Assembly: GCA_951812925.1 (NCBI GenBank)
Contig: OX638368.1
Coordinates: forward strand, 125,697,309-125,761,308
Reading direction: 5' to 3'
Length of the DNA stretch: 64,000 bases
Origin: Calliopum simillimum
Lineage: Eukaryota; Arthropoda; Insecta; Diptera; Lauxaniidae
This document shows, piece by piece, positions 22,436-33,079 of this stretch; within the stretch, counting starts at the first letter, position 1; every line of letters starts with the position of its first letter. Under the pieces are notes generated by a model, which saw only the letters and a program-made list of their open reading frames with translations, was not told the DNA's origin and did no database searches. The position numbers and the translations under genes are program-made.

Positions 22436-22711
22436 CTTCAAGAGCAAGTTTGCAGAAACCTTACCGAGGCCAAACAACTGATGCAAGGCACTTTTTGAAT
22501 GGGCAAATAGTGAAAAGTCCGACATAATTTATCGTTATTGTGCAATTGGTGAATATGAAGCAACTGCATCGCAACTCTCCAACGCTTTTCAATATGTAAA
22601 AGCCATACCAGGGACTCAGAAATTTCATAGTTTTGTTCCCTTAGGCCGTAACCGTATTGCAGCACGGCGTATTTTATTTTCGAAATCCTTCGAGGAATTT
22701 AAAATGATGTA
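22415..22711 (+). pseudogene. Transposase-like C-terminus relic with one frameshift (family not recognised)
   Basis: From about 22428 one frame reads NEMLQEQVCRNLTEAKQLMQ, GTF. After a one-base shift at about 22495 another frame reads FEWANSEKSDIIYRYCAIG, then EYEATASQLSNAFQYVK, AIPGTQKFHSFVPLGRNR and a short tail, to TAA (22709-22711). The roughly 95 residues are clearly protein-like (balanced composition, low Phe/Lys/Asn bias) across both frames, so this is a real coding relic, not chance. The 'PGTQKFHSF.P' ending looks like the tail of a mobile-element protein, but I cannot name the family. It sits between TIR-like repeats (21658/24489), which supports a transposase origin by context only. 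Confidence 0.5.
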
Positions 22712-22876
22712 AATTACAAAAAAACTTACATAACACGAAATATTGCATGTACTGAAATCACTTCTCCTGAAAAATATTTTGGAAGATCGAAAAAAAGGTA
22801 CTATAGCGATTTTTGTCGCTTAGTACTAAAATAGTAGTTAATTTAGTACTTTTTTCGCAACACAAAAATAACTTTG

Positions 22877-23871
22877 CACACTGCTCCTGAACAAACGATA
22901 GGTTGCATGAAAATGTCACAAAAAACGAACAATGCCCCTTTATTCGTAATCGTTCACTGAGTAAAAATCAACTTTATTTGAAATCTTAGCTGCTCCTTTT
23001 TTGAAAATATGTCGACTTTTCCAATTGGGGCATTTTCCTATACAAAAAGAAAAAAAAATTTTTTTTAACTACATTAAACAAAAATTAAAATAATCACAAT
23101 CGATGTGTTTTGCGATGCTAAACGCGAATCCAACCTCAGAATTGCTCTATCGTGTATAATTTATGAGATATTGTAACCTAAAGACCAAAAAAAAAAAACG
23201 TTTTTTGCCATTTTTTGAAGCTATATAAATATGTAATATATCATTTATTCGTCAAATGTGGCTTAAATACTTGAAAGTTTCAATCTTTTCCTTTAAAATC
23301 TAATTTAAATTATGTTGATGATATGATATGTTTTTTTTCCTCAAAGATATCCTAACCTAAAAAGACACAAAAGTGCAAAAAACCCGTTTTGACAATATTT
23401 CGGTCTACGATATCTCTTAGAAACATTAAGATATAAATATAACTTAAATTAAATTTTAAAGGAAAAGATTGAAACTTTTAAGTATTTAAGCCACATTTGA
23501 CGAATAAATGATATGTTACATAGTTATGTAGCTTCAAAAAATGGCAAAAAACGACTTTTTTGGTCTTTAGGTTACAATATCTCATAAACTATACACGATA
23601 GAGCAATTCTGAGGTTGGATTCGCGTTTAGCATTGCAAAACACATCGATTGTGATTATATTAATTTTTGTTTAATGTAGTTAAAAAAAATTTTTTTTTCT
23701 TTTTGTATGGGAAAATGCCCCAATTGGAAAAATCGAGATATTTTCAAAAAAGGAGCAGCTAAGATTTCAAATAAAGTTGATTTTTACTCAGTGAACGATT
23801 ACGACTAAAGGGGCATTGTTCGTTTTTTGTGACATTTTCATGCAACCTATCGTTTGTTCAAGAGCAGTGTG
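22877..23871. repeat. 1-kb palindrome with 430-bp arms
   Basis: CACACTGCTCCTGAACAAACG at the left is inverted at the right end (to 23871). The arms match through GGGGCATTTTCC, GATGCTAAACGCGAATCC and CAAATGTGGCTTAAATACTT to about 23315, then mirror from about 23440. The hinge is about 125 bp. Each arm includes the module GCGAATCC.ACCTCAGAATTGCTCTATC that also occurs at 38.4, 49.4 and 56.7 kb. No coding sequence. Confidence 0.85.
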
Positions 23872-24599
23872 TTTGGGCGCATAGCGTAATTCAATACCTT
23901 TCTTAAAATGGTCCAAACATGAAAATGTGTTAAGAAATGTTTCAGTTATGGGCCATTTTGTGGTCGGGCCATTTTTTTAAAATTTTCAAAAAATCATAGC
24001 ATCTAAGCCTCGAGACATACCAACTTTCCCTCTTTTTCATATGAAAGATTATTTTTTTGTCTTTCCAAAAAATATATTTTGAAATGTAAAAAAGGTGTAC
24101 TTGGGCACGTTTTTTGAAGTTTAGTACTAAAATAGTAGAAAATTAAGTATGATACTTTTTTTCAACTAGGAAAAAATTTTATTTTAAACTTATAGCCTGA
24201 TTCAATACCTTTCCAAAAAGGTCTAAACATGAAATTCGGTTTAGAAATGGCCAAGTTATTGACTATTATTTGAGGAGAGTTCTTCACATTTTACGAATTT
24301 TTCCATTTTTTGCACTCCACAAGCCATAAAAAAAATCGGAAAATTTTTTTTTCCCATTTCTCAAAGACTAGGCATGAAACGAAACCATGTACCAAATTTC
24401 AGCGAAATCGAAATCGGAAATTGTATTTGGATTTCTGTTGAATTTTCTAGTTAAATTAAAAAATTTGTGGAGTTGCCTGGTTTTACCGCAAACGGTATGG
24501 AGTTACATTGTTATTTCCCAAAATGTATCATTTACGAAATTATTTGTTTTTTAATAACTTGGAAATGATGATTGGCAACATCGGTTCTATCTTGGCTGT

Positions 24600-24745
24600 T
24601 CTATCAAGGAAATATTTTTAAACGAAAATGCGGCGAACTGAAGTTGAATTATGTATGTTTCCTCGGGCGTTTTTTCTAACGATTGGGTGTATTTTACCAA
24701 AGGTGGGTAGCTGTGTCCGGTAAAGTTTCTTTCTTACAATTTGCC
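24600..24745 (-). repeat. Fragment of the 9245-11852 element family
   Basis: AAAATGCGGCGAACTGAAGTTG, then CCTCGGGCGTTTTTTCTAACG and GGTAGCTGTGTCCGGTAAAG, parallels the right end of the 9.2-11.9 kb element (AAAATGCGCCGAACTAAAG ... GGGTAGCCGAGGTCGTTAAA). Diverged by point changes. Confidence 0.5.
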
Positions 24746-25109
24746 CATACTAACATGTATTTAACAATAGTTTTTTTGATTAAAACAAAAAACTCACGCA
24801 GAAACAACCTTTTCTAAAAAAAAAATTCGTCAGGGTATGAAATAAAATTTTTCTTTTAAATTTAAATTGCTCAATGCTCTATATGGATTTTGAGCAGATT
24901 AGTTCGAATCTGCAATTTATTTCTGCTTAAGTTCCATACTTTTGGAGATATTGTCCATATAAAGTGAAAAATTAAGATTTTTTGAATTTTTTACTTAATA
25001 TGGACATTATCTTCAAAACGGAGAAATAAATTATGAAGTTTATTGACTGTTTTTTTTTTACTCATGAAGGTACCATGAAAGTACCAACGCGCTTTTTCTT
25101 AATTGAAGT

Positions 25110-26268
25110 ATCCCAGTGTGCCAAACGGATTCGTTTCGGATCCGTAACGGGTTCGTTTCGGATCCGTAACGGGTTCATATTTTCGTACTTTTTATCCGTT
25201 ACGTATCCGTTACTGATCCGTTTGCGGGAAGGATTCCTAAAAAAAAAGAATCGTTTTTCTATTTTTATGGATCAGTTTCGAACCTGTAACGTACATCAAA
25301 AACGAATTCAAAACGGATTCGCTTTTAATAATGTTAATGCTGCTTATAAAAAAAAAAAAAAAATGGTGAAGCGCTTATTTTTAATAAAAAAAAACAAAAT
25401 AACAAAAAAAAAATTACTAGCCCGGCTGGGAGCCGAACCCAGGCTCCCGGGGTATTACTTTTTCATACACGAGACGTTAGACAACTAGGCTATTGACCGA
25501 TATGATGTTGACTTATCTGATGTAGACTTATCTGATGTTGAGATTTAAAGTTTGTATTGATTAAACAAGTTTCTGTTGTTTTTTATAAGTATTCTGTGTT
25601 CTTTCTCTTCCCTTCTCTTGATAAAAAATATTATATACTCAAATTTGGATTCAAAAACATTTCTTCAAACAGAGTTTGAAAAGTTTACAAAAAATCATAC
25701 GCAATAAAATAAAAAGATAAAAAAAAAACAAATCAAAAATATTTTTTTTTATCATCATTAAAATTAATTAAAGCAAATCCGTTTTGAGTTTGTATTCGCA
25801 GTATTTACAGATTCGAAACAGATTTACCCAGGTTCGAATCCTACCACAGGTGGATTTTTATCCTTTATTTTTCTTCCTTTTTTTTTTTTTTTTTAATTGC
25901 TAATAAGCGCATCAAAACTGTTTTTTTCTGTAAATATACAACATTAACATATTTAAAAGCAAATCCATTTTGAATTCGTTTTTACATATGTTTCGGATTC
26001 GAAAAGTGCCCGCACTGCGGAACTACCTGGGTTTGAATTCTACTATAGGCAGATCGATAACTTTTTCCTTTTTGTTTATTTTTTTTAATCGCTTATAAGC
26101 GCTTCAAAATGTTTTTTTTTTTTATTTAAACACAGCGTTTTGAATTCGTTTTTGATGTACGTTACGGGTTCGAAATGGATCCGTTACCGCGGATTACGTT
26201 TTTTATACCTTTATGAACTCGTAACGGGTTCGAAACGGATCCTCATCCGTTTCTGTGCACATTGGGAT
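25110..26268. repeat. Fold-back element with GGATCCG/ACGGGTTCG arms
   Basis: The ends ATCCCAGTGTGCC and, inverted, ATCCCAATGTGCACA bound arms rich in CGTTTCGGATCCGTAACGGG (two tandem copies at 25132-25176) with inverted counterparts near 26160-26250. The inner arms also mirror: ACGAATTCAAAACGGATT near 25305 and its complement near 26130, and GAAGCGCTTAT with poly-A/poly-T. tRNA-like B boxes occur in both halves with opposite orientation (25429-25440 minus; 25827-25840 plus; a degenerate one near 26030 plus). No coding sequence. Confidence 0.75.
25415..25500 (-). repeat. tRNA-derived SINE head
   Basis: On the minus strand the A box TAGCCTAGTTGT (complement at 25481-25492) and the B box GGGTTCGGCTCC (complement at 25429-25440) are about 40 bp apart, as in tRNA-derived pol III promoters. 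There is no tRNA cloverleaf or acceptor pairing, so it is not a tRNA gene. The same head recurs at 51215-51290. Confidence 0.6.
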
Positions 26269-26699
26269 GATAAATAAATTACTGATTGCTGAGCGATAGA
26301 AACATTCGTCCCATTTTAATAAACATATATTCTGGTAATTACCAAATTATTTTTTGTTTGAAACAAATATTTCCTTGACGCCAAAAATAATCTGTTAATA
26401 ATTACCAAATCATATAAGTATTTGGCAGAAACATTTAAATTTTATTAGGAAGCTTGTGAAAAAAATATCTCCGTTTAATGGCATCAATTTTTAAATTTAT
26501 TAATTTTTTTTAATACCGACACCTCCTCAAGGACATAAAGCATCATAATAATTATTAAGCAATAACAATTGTTTTTATATCAGATTCATTAAGAATCGCA
26601 AGCGAAGCACTTAATTCATGATCCTTTCTGATTAAACTCACTCCATCTCATTGCGTCCATATCGAGTTTTTACAAGAATAATTTGGACCTTTATCTTAA
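26269..26699. other. AT-rich spacer, no gene recognised
   Basis: Nothing assignable. Confidence 0.35.
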
Positions 26700-27340
26700 A
26701 ACCGTATCCAAACAGCGAAACCCGATTTTTTAGTTAAGTTTCATTATCATTACAGAAACAAAATACAAAAACTTGTTCTTAATTTTATTTTTCACAAAAA
26801 AAAAATCTTCCCCACAATCAAACTTTTCACATCAACTACCTTTTTATCCACTATTTACTGAACGGAAGCAGATGCGACCTTTTGGTTTTTTTTTTTTTTT
26901 GTATGCAAAAGTTTTCTTTCGCGCCAAAAATTTAAATCCAAAAATCACAGCACGTTTTAAACATAAAAAAATTAATGCAACAACAAACCAGTCACGACGG
27001 TCAGAACCACTACAACTATGAAAAAAGGGCAGGAAATAATGCGCCTGTAATGAACCGACAGAACCGACGAATTCAACAGATTTAACAGACTAAAGCAACA
27101 GAAAGAATCTACAGAATACGAAATCGCTTCCCCTTAAAGAACAAGAAAATAAACTTGTCAACGCTGTCGAACATGAAAAGCAACAACAACAATGCTCATG
27201 CTAGCGCACTAGTATCTGTATCTGATGGGTACATAGCTGGCGTTTTTTCTTGCCATAAGCTTAACATCCGTCCAGCGCACATGTTCGATGTTGCAAGCAC
27301 CAAGTACCTAAACTTGAAATTCGTATATTTGTTTGTTTAA
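26700..27340 (+). other. 5'-UTR-like leader with a short candidate first exon
   Basis: About 26940-27170 is A- and C-rich and poor in T on the plus strand, with many ACAGAA/CAACAAC words, typical of dipteran 5' leaders. A first ATG at 27173 (context GAAC-ATG-A) opens 55 codons beginning MKSNNNNAHASALVSV and ending at 27340. A possible donor GGTACATAG lies about 27224. No domain is recognised and no downstream exon is seen. This could equally be a non-coding RNA or chance. Confidence 0.2.
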
Positions 27341-27603
27341 TGTTTGTATGTATATTTGGAACAAGTTCTCTTGGTGTGCCTCACAGATACCGGCATTTTG
27401 CAGATGTTTTAAATTTTAGTTTACCTGTAGTTAGAGTTTTTTATCCATATAATTTTTTATTATACAAATGTATGTCTGTACCAATATGTACCTATTTATT
27501 TTTTTATCATTCAGTTATTTGTTTTTGTTTTTTTTAGAATTTTAATTACGTTCTATTTTATTTCAAACTGTTGGATACAATGTTTTGACGCATCTTTTAG
27601 ATG

Positions 27604-27741
27604 TTTTTTTTTTTTTTTTTTTTTTTTTGTTCCAGCAGAATAATACTGTTTTGCGTGAACCAGCACGTGGTTATTTTTGTTGTATACTACGTCACACGCA
27701 AGCTTACAGATGTATCTGATAACATTTTTTTTTTTTTTTTT
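27604..27741. repeat. Two long T homopolymers
   Basis: T25 at 27604-27628 and T17 at 27725-27741, about 100 bp apart. The frames that run through them as poly-Phe or poly-Lys are artefacts. Confidence 0.9.
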
Positions 27742-28102
27742 CAAACGTCAACCTTATGTTACCGCATTTATTTTAAACCTGAGCGACATTTTGACTCAGA
27801 ACGTATTTTCCAAGTTTGTTTAGCATGCATGATTTATATATGGGTTTGGGACTTTTTTCTTAAAATTTCAGTGAAACAATTTTATAAAGCACCTTAAAAA
27901 GTACCGTAAAATTCATCGAATACTTTGCGATGTCATACAGTGAACATTTTTCTAAACTAAACTAAAACTAGTCCTTGAAAATATGCCAGCAATCCCGGTT
28001 TTTTATATGCCTTTGCTCTTTGGTATGCGCGTCATTTATGAAGTTTATCATTCACCCCAAGGGGAAAAGAAGGGCTTCAAAACCCCTTCTAGTGCATTAC
28101 AA

Positions 28103-29247
28103 GAGAAAAATTTAGTGCGCTTCTGATCCAAGCACGTCATAAGGGCTTGTCCCCTTAAGAATTTCGAAGCACTTTCACAATGATTTTTTATAAGGCTGCA
28201 GTATAGACAGCATTGGTTCGAACCTAGTCCGGTTGATTTTTTTTTTATTAAAATACTTTTTATTTCACTTTTCTATTTTCCTTTCTCTTATTAATTTACT
28301 TCTATTTAATTTAATTGAAATTGATTACACAATGATTCCATGTAAGGCTGCAGTAAGAACAACGTGAGTTCGAACCCAGCCCGGGTGATTTTTTTTTTCC
28401 TTTTTTTTATTTTTTTTTTTTTAAAATATTTTTTATTCAACCTTTTTTTATTTCACTTTTCCATTTTTCTTTCTCTTATTTATTTACTTTTGCTTAATTG
28501 AATTGAAATTGATTGCACAATGATTCTATGTAAGGCTGTAGGAGCATTCGTATGTCAAATTCTGTTTGGACAACATTTGCTTAATATACATTGGTGTAGC
28601 GGTCTAAAGAGTTGGTAAATGTGAGTTAAAATAATCTGTTTCTATCTAGTGCGGCCAGTGTTTTTCTTTTTCTTTAATTTTGTTGAAAAAAACGCTTACC
28701 GGTAAACATCGTTTCACATGCGAAAGAATAGTTCTTACTTAGCGGAAGCGCTTATTGGTGAAAAAGATGCACTTCAGAAGGGTTTTTGAATCACTTTTTT
28801 TCCCCTTGGGATTTTTCACCAATAAGCGCTTGCATTGCATGTCATAGGATGTAAGCGCACAGCCTTAAATTTGTATTTTATGCAAATCATGTCCAAACAG
28901 AATTCGACATTCGAATGATTCCTACAGCCTTACACAGAATCATTTTGTATTCAATTTCAATTCAATTAAACAAAAGTAAATAAACAAGAGAAAGGAAAAC
29001 AGAAAAGTGAAATAAAAAAATGTTGAATAAAAAATATTTTAATAAAAAAAAAAATAATAATAATAATAATAATAAATAATAAAAAAAAAAAATAAAGCAA
29101 AAAAAAAAAAATCACCCGGGCTGGGTTCGAACCCATGTTGGTCTTAATGCAGCCTTACAAAAAATCATTGCGTAGGTGCTTCTAAATTTCTGTGGGGACA
29201 AGCGCTTTTAAGGTGCTTGGATCAGAAGCGCTAGAAATTTTTCCTCG
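28103..29247. repeat. Fold-back element with B-box-bearing tandem modules in its arms
   Basis: The left arm (from GAGAAAAATTTAGTGCGC, then TTCTGATCCAAGCACG) mirrors the right arm (to 29247). Each arm contains modules of the form AATGATT..ATGTAAGGCTGCAG, a B-box word (GGTTCGAACC at 28220, AGTTCGAACCC near 28372, inverted GGGTTCGAACCC near 29125) and a poly-T/poly-A tract. The left arm holds two full modules; the right arm holds one plus an AAT microsatellite (29050-29080). The inner mirror TCTGTTTGGACA (28550/28890) reaches close to the hinge near 28720. No coding sequence. Confidence 0.8.
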
Positions 29248-29465
29248 TTTTGAGTCTCTATCTGATTCTACTTAACTTCCGAATACATACACCAAATTAA
29301 ACAATGCCAAAACAAGGGTAATGTAGCAAAATTGCCTTACTAAAAACATAACCCTAAATATAACAAAAACCTTAAATTTTTCACATTTAAGTATGCAAAT
29401 TGTTATAAATATTGTCACAGCTAAATTTCCTTTGGAAACGTAGTATCAGGTAAACATATTGTGAC

Positions 29466-29581
29466 GCCACACTTTGGGCGCCAATGTTATGTTTCCAGTT
29501 TAACCTGACCAAGACATAGCTAACACAGTGGCTACACCTAGGATAAACTGAGCACATAACATTGGTGCCCTACGTGGGGCC
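29466..29581 (+). other. Tiny LTR-like unit flanked by inverted tRNA-Lys primer-binding-site-like words
   Basis: TGTTATGT (29485-29492) and ACATAACA (29554-29561) bound 77 bp with LTR-style TG...CA ends. Immediately right is TTGGTGCCCTACGTGGGGCC, close to the tRNA-Lys primer binding site used by several retroelements. Immediately left, on the opposite strand, is TTGGCGCCCAAAGTGTGG, a second such word. No polypurine tract, gag or pol is found nearby. A solo or rearranged LTR junction is the likely reading; the inverted arrangement is unusual. Confidence 0.4.
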
Positions 29582-29639
29582 AAAATATATGTACCTAAAA
29601 TTACGTTTCCATGAGAGATTTAGTTGTGATGAGATTTAT

Positions 29640-29858
29640 AAGTCTATACGTGAAATCTGAAACGTTTCTACCGGATTTATTTTTGACAGTAAATATTATA
29701 AGTGGGAAAATGGAAGTAGTTCTATCTTTTCTTCGCAATATTTATCTTCCATTTGCTTTTCTTTTAATGACATTTAATGTCAATTGTCACAGTAAAGGGG
29801 TGCCACTTGATCGAAAAAGGCCTAAAACCGATAGCCGTGTTGAGATTTATGTTAAGAC
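29640..29858 (+). repeat. Dispersed repeat, copy 1 (paired with 34985-35220)
   Basis: GGATTTATTTTTGACAGTAAA, ATTATAAGTGG, TATCTTCCATTTGCTTTTCTT and CCGATAGCCGTGTTGAGATTTATG occur in the same order at 34985-35220. A frame of 83 codons with a hydrophobic segment runs through this copy only, so it is not considered a gene. Confidence 0.6.
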
Positions 29859-30129
29859 ATAAAATGAATCTTGTAAGAGTTGATTTATTTTTGTGATTTA
29901 GAGCTGAATCTTGAAACAGCCATAAATCACTTCGTGAAAATATGGTGAAAATGTAGTATAAACTTAAAGAACGATTCTACGATTAGATTTGAATTCAATA
30001 TTTTAAAAGCCTCCTTAAAATATTGTATGCTTCTCCTGGGGAAGCATAGGGGTAAAATAAATCGTCTTCATGACTTTTCTAATTTTGTATATGGGTATAT
30101 CCGAAAAAAGGTCAACCAAGAGAAAAATT

Positions 30130-30440
30130 ATAAAGTTGCCGTAAAAGCGCATTTCGCCACTAGGTGAGTGGTATTGCCCACTAAATAACTTAAGGTTTTC
30201 AATATGCTTTCTAAGGGTTCAATCCCCATTCCGAGTTTCCTTAAAATTGGTCCACCGGTATAGCCGCGGAAATGCATTTCGCCTTTAGGGGCATCGCACT
30301 GGCAGTTATATAACAAAAAGTCTTTAATAATGTTGCATTCCAAATTTCATAAAAATCGATGCAGTGGTTGAGCTGCAACAGCGTATTTTTACCGTGGGAT
30401 GCGGTGCCAAGAAAAAATTTTACTTTTGTGTGCACTGCAC
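30130..30440. repeat. Degenerate tandem repeat of about 125 bp
   Basis: GCCGTAAAAGCGCATTTCGCC (30138), GCCGCGGAAATGCATTTCGCC (30262) and ACCGTGGGATGCGGTGCC (30390) start three diverged units about 125 bp apart. The units share AAATTTCATAAAAATCGATGC-type wording common in dipteran dispersed repeats. Confidence 0.45.
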
Positions 30441-30552
30441 TTCTTAACAACCTTTTCCACAAATAAATCAAGCGAATATAATGTGTTTAAGTTAGTTGGA
30501 AAGGAGCTGCATCAATTTTCCATAGCCTATGTATATATATAAAATAAAAATT

Positions 30553-30938
30553 GTAACGTTCGCAACGTAACGTGCGCAACACACAAAAGTTAAATATTTG
30601 TACGAACGAAGGACTCTTTGATTCCCTCAAAAGCAGTTTCGATATGCTCAAATATTCTTCTTTCTTTGGAGGATTTTGCTTTTTTCGTTTATACTGGAAA
30701 ATTCGCAAAAAACTTTGAAAATGTACATTGATCTCTACAACGACTTCTGTTTCTTGTAACGTGCGAACAGCACTTTATGCACGATTATATTCTAACTGAT
30801 ACAAGCTAGGAAATATTTTTAAATGCCTTCTGAAAGTTCTCTCAAAGGGTAACATACCACTGCAGGTAAATTAAGAATTTAACATTCAGAGCGCCTTCAG
30901 GATTTAAAAATATGCGTACAAATGTAACGTTCGCAACG
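30553..30938. repeat. Direct repeats GTAACGTTCGCAACG
   Basis: Exact 15-bp copies at 30553-30567 and 30924-30938, and a related GTAACGTGCGAAC at 30756-30768. The second copy touches the RTE fragment that follows. Purpose unknown. Confidence 0.5.
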
Positions 30939-30939
30939 C

Positions 30940-31075
30940 AGGATTAGCCCATATCCTTCTTCAACGATCTTTCCCAAATGACTTTTGGTCTACCTCGGCC
31001 TCCATTGCCTCCATTCCATTAAAGGGCTTAATGAGAAACATCATTGTGTTCTTTTCGGAGAGCTCTAAATGTCGA
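30940..31075 (-). pseudogene. RTE-like LINE 3' fragment (2 of 5)
   Basis: The minus strand encodes a GGRGRPKVIWERSLKK-like stretch, equivalent to 'SRGRGGPKTNWKRSLEKEI' of the 35-36 kb copy, followed by the shared 3' tail. Only the last few dozen codons are present. Confidence 0.55.
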
Positions 31076-31079
31076 TTTC

Positions 31080-33078
31080 CCAGATTTTTTCAGATTTTTA
31101 TGTTGAGCACTGACTGACGGCCATATGGATAAAGCTTAATGCATGAAATTTGGCACAGATTAAAACAATGTTACTAGGCTGTCTGTGATTAAAACTGGGT
31201 GTGATTGATAAAGATGCAATATTTGTTACAATGTTACATTGACACATTGATACAATGTTTTAAAAAGCCTATAGAGAAGGTCGGCGTGAAAATTAACTGA
31301 TCACGCCCATTTTCAATCACAAACCCACCACGACTTAGTATTATCTGTACCAAATTTCATGCATCTACCATTGACTGATAGGTTTCCGGTCTAATGAAGA
31401 AAACACAACTTTTTTGGTCAAATTCGATTTTATTTATCATTCAAAAGCAATACAATCATTCCAGCGCTTCTCTAACATTTCGCTGCTTTTCTTGAAAAAC
31501 GATTTATCTTTAGCCTCAAATTGGCATCTGTTTCGGCGATAATCTTCTCATTCGAGCCAAATTTCTATCCAGGTTAAATTCGCTGGGAGCTAAATCTAAA
31601 GAGTAGTGTAAAATTCATTTATTATAACCATCGTTTTCATCGACTTGTGACACGGTGCATACTTGGGTACCTGCTTATAGACTTTAGGGTTAAAAATTGA
31701 TAATACCGTTTCTGCACCGCAGAACAAATGTCATGTTTGGCACTTTTATAATATTGTCGACCACTTGCTATGAACCGCTATATTAAAAGCATCTTTGCCA
31801 AAAATAATTTTAATAATTACCTCTATTAAAGAGAATAACATACTTAATATCAAATGCATTTTATTGTTATTAGAATTTTTCACGCGAAAAATAAAGAAAA
31901 AGAAATTAAGTAAAATAATTAAAACGAATGAAATGTAATTAAAATCTGTCAACTGTCTGGATGACAAATAATGCCACTGCACATCGCTTTACTTAAAATA
32001 AAGCTTTTAAATGATAAATCACATTTAAAAATCTTAATCATTCATTTAAATGATACCGGTTAAGTATATGAGTTTGTTTAATTTAAAAAAATTGCATAAA
32101 CTTAATTGTTATGCGGTCAAGGGCGTTTAAGGCAGAGACTATGGAACTTAAAATTAGCACTTTTGGATTAAGGTTGGAACTCCAGTGACGCAAAGTTTTT
32201 TTTAACTCTTTCATTTATTGGATCGTTTTCTTAAATGCTAAAATCTTATTAGTCAATTATTGTCTTTTCCTCCCAATCTCTTAGGTATATTGCGGTCGGT
32301 AAGTTTTCGTTATCTTTTCTGATACTTTTTCCGAAGTCAATAAACTTCTTCAGAATTTAAAAATGGAAAAAAATCTAAATGCTTAAGGCGATATTTTAAT
32401 TTAACATTAAATTTGATTACAATTCGTTAGGTACATACCTATGTACATGGGATATAGTGTAATAAATAAAACTATCTGTCAGGCTTAGTTTACAATTCTG
32501 TTCTGTATGTACGCGTATCTTTTGTACTGAACAATAGCTTTGTATTGTATTCTGCAGACACTTTTAATCTGTTTAAATTGCATAATTGTGAGCTTAACTA
32601 CATAAATATAAATTTGCGCGCATAAATTCTTGCAGATGAAAAAGAAAGGAAAAGATTATCTTATAAGTCGCATACTGTATGAAGTATCTTTGTAAACTGA
32701 AGTTTGCTGCTACTGTGAATTGTTGTTGTTCGCCGTTAGTGTTAAACTGACACAAAAGATGAATTAACTAATCAAGAAGATTCAAAGCACTCAACATGAT
32801 CAGCAATCTACAGACGGAATTATGACAGAGGATACACTCAATTAAAGGTGAATATTCTCATATCTGACTGAAGATGTGATAGCAGATTGCAAAATTGTGG
32901 GTAAACAAAACTAGAAAATAATACAGATAATATCAGAAGATACTTGTACATCAACAAATTACTTGACAGTAAGATAAGAAAGAAATTCTAAAGAATCAAA
33001 AGCATTTCAGCTACTGAGATCAAGATAATGCAATAATCTCGCAAGTTCATATTTATCGAGAAGGATTCATACATAAGT
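31080..33078. other. AT-rich sequence, no gene recognised
   Basis: Includes a diverged stretch (31100-31400) with two AAATTT(G/C)... phrases typical of dispersed repeats. No exon motif found in either strand. Confidence 0.35.
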
Positions 33079-33079
33079 A

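Larger units (their letters stand above)
21658..24489 (+). mobile_element. Candidate composite DNA transposon bounded by GGTAACTCCA-type repeats
   Basis: GCGGAAAAATCAGGTAACTCC at 21658 has inverted counterparts at 24468-24489 (complement GCGGTAAAACCAGGCAACTCC) and also nearby at 21828-21845 and 21852-21871. Within these limits lie a coding relic ending at 22711 and two palindromes (22151-22435 and 22877-23871). One reading is a decayed transposon of about 2.8 kb invaded by fold-backs. The other is a small 214-bp MITE (21658-21871) plus a separate end at 24.5 kb. The subterminal word GTAACTCCA(A/T)TTTTCAAAAA is shared with the transposon at 10495-11734. Confidence 0.45.

Noticed and set aside
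27601..27897. 98-codon plus frame beginning with poly-Phe
   Set aside because: Produced by T homopolymers; no protein features.
28200..29140. tRNA genes suggested by GGTTCGAACC B boxes
   Set aside because: No acceptor stem, anticodon arm or A box with proper spacing; they are modules of a fold-back element.
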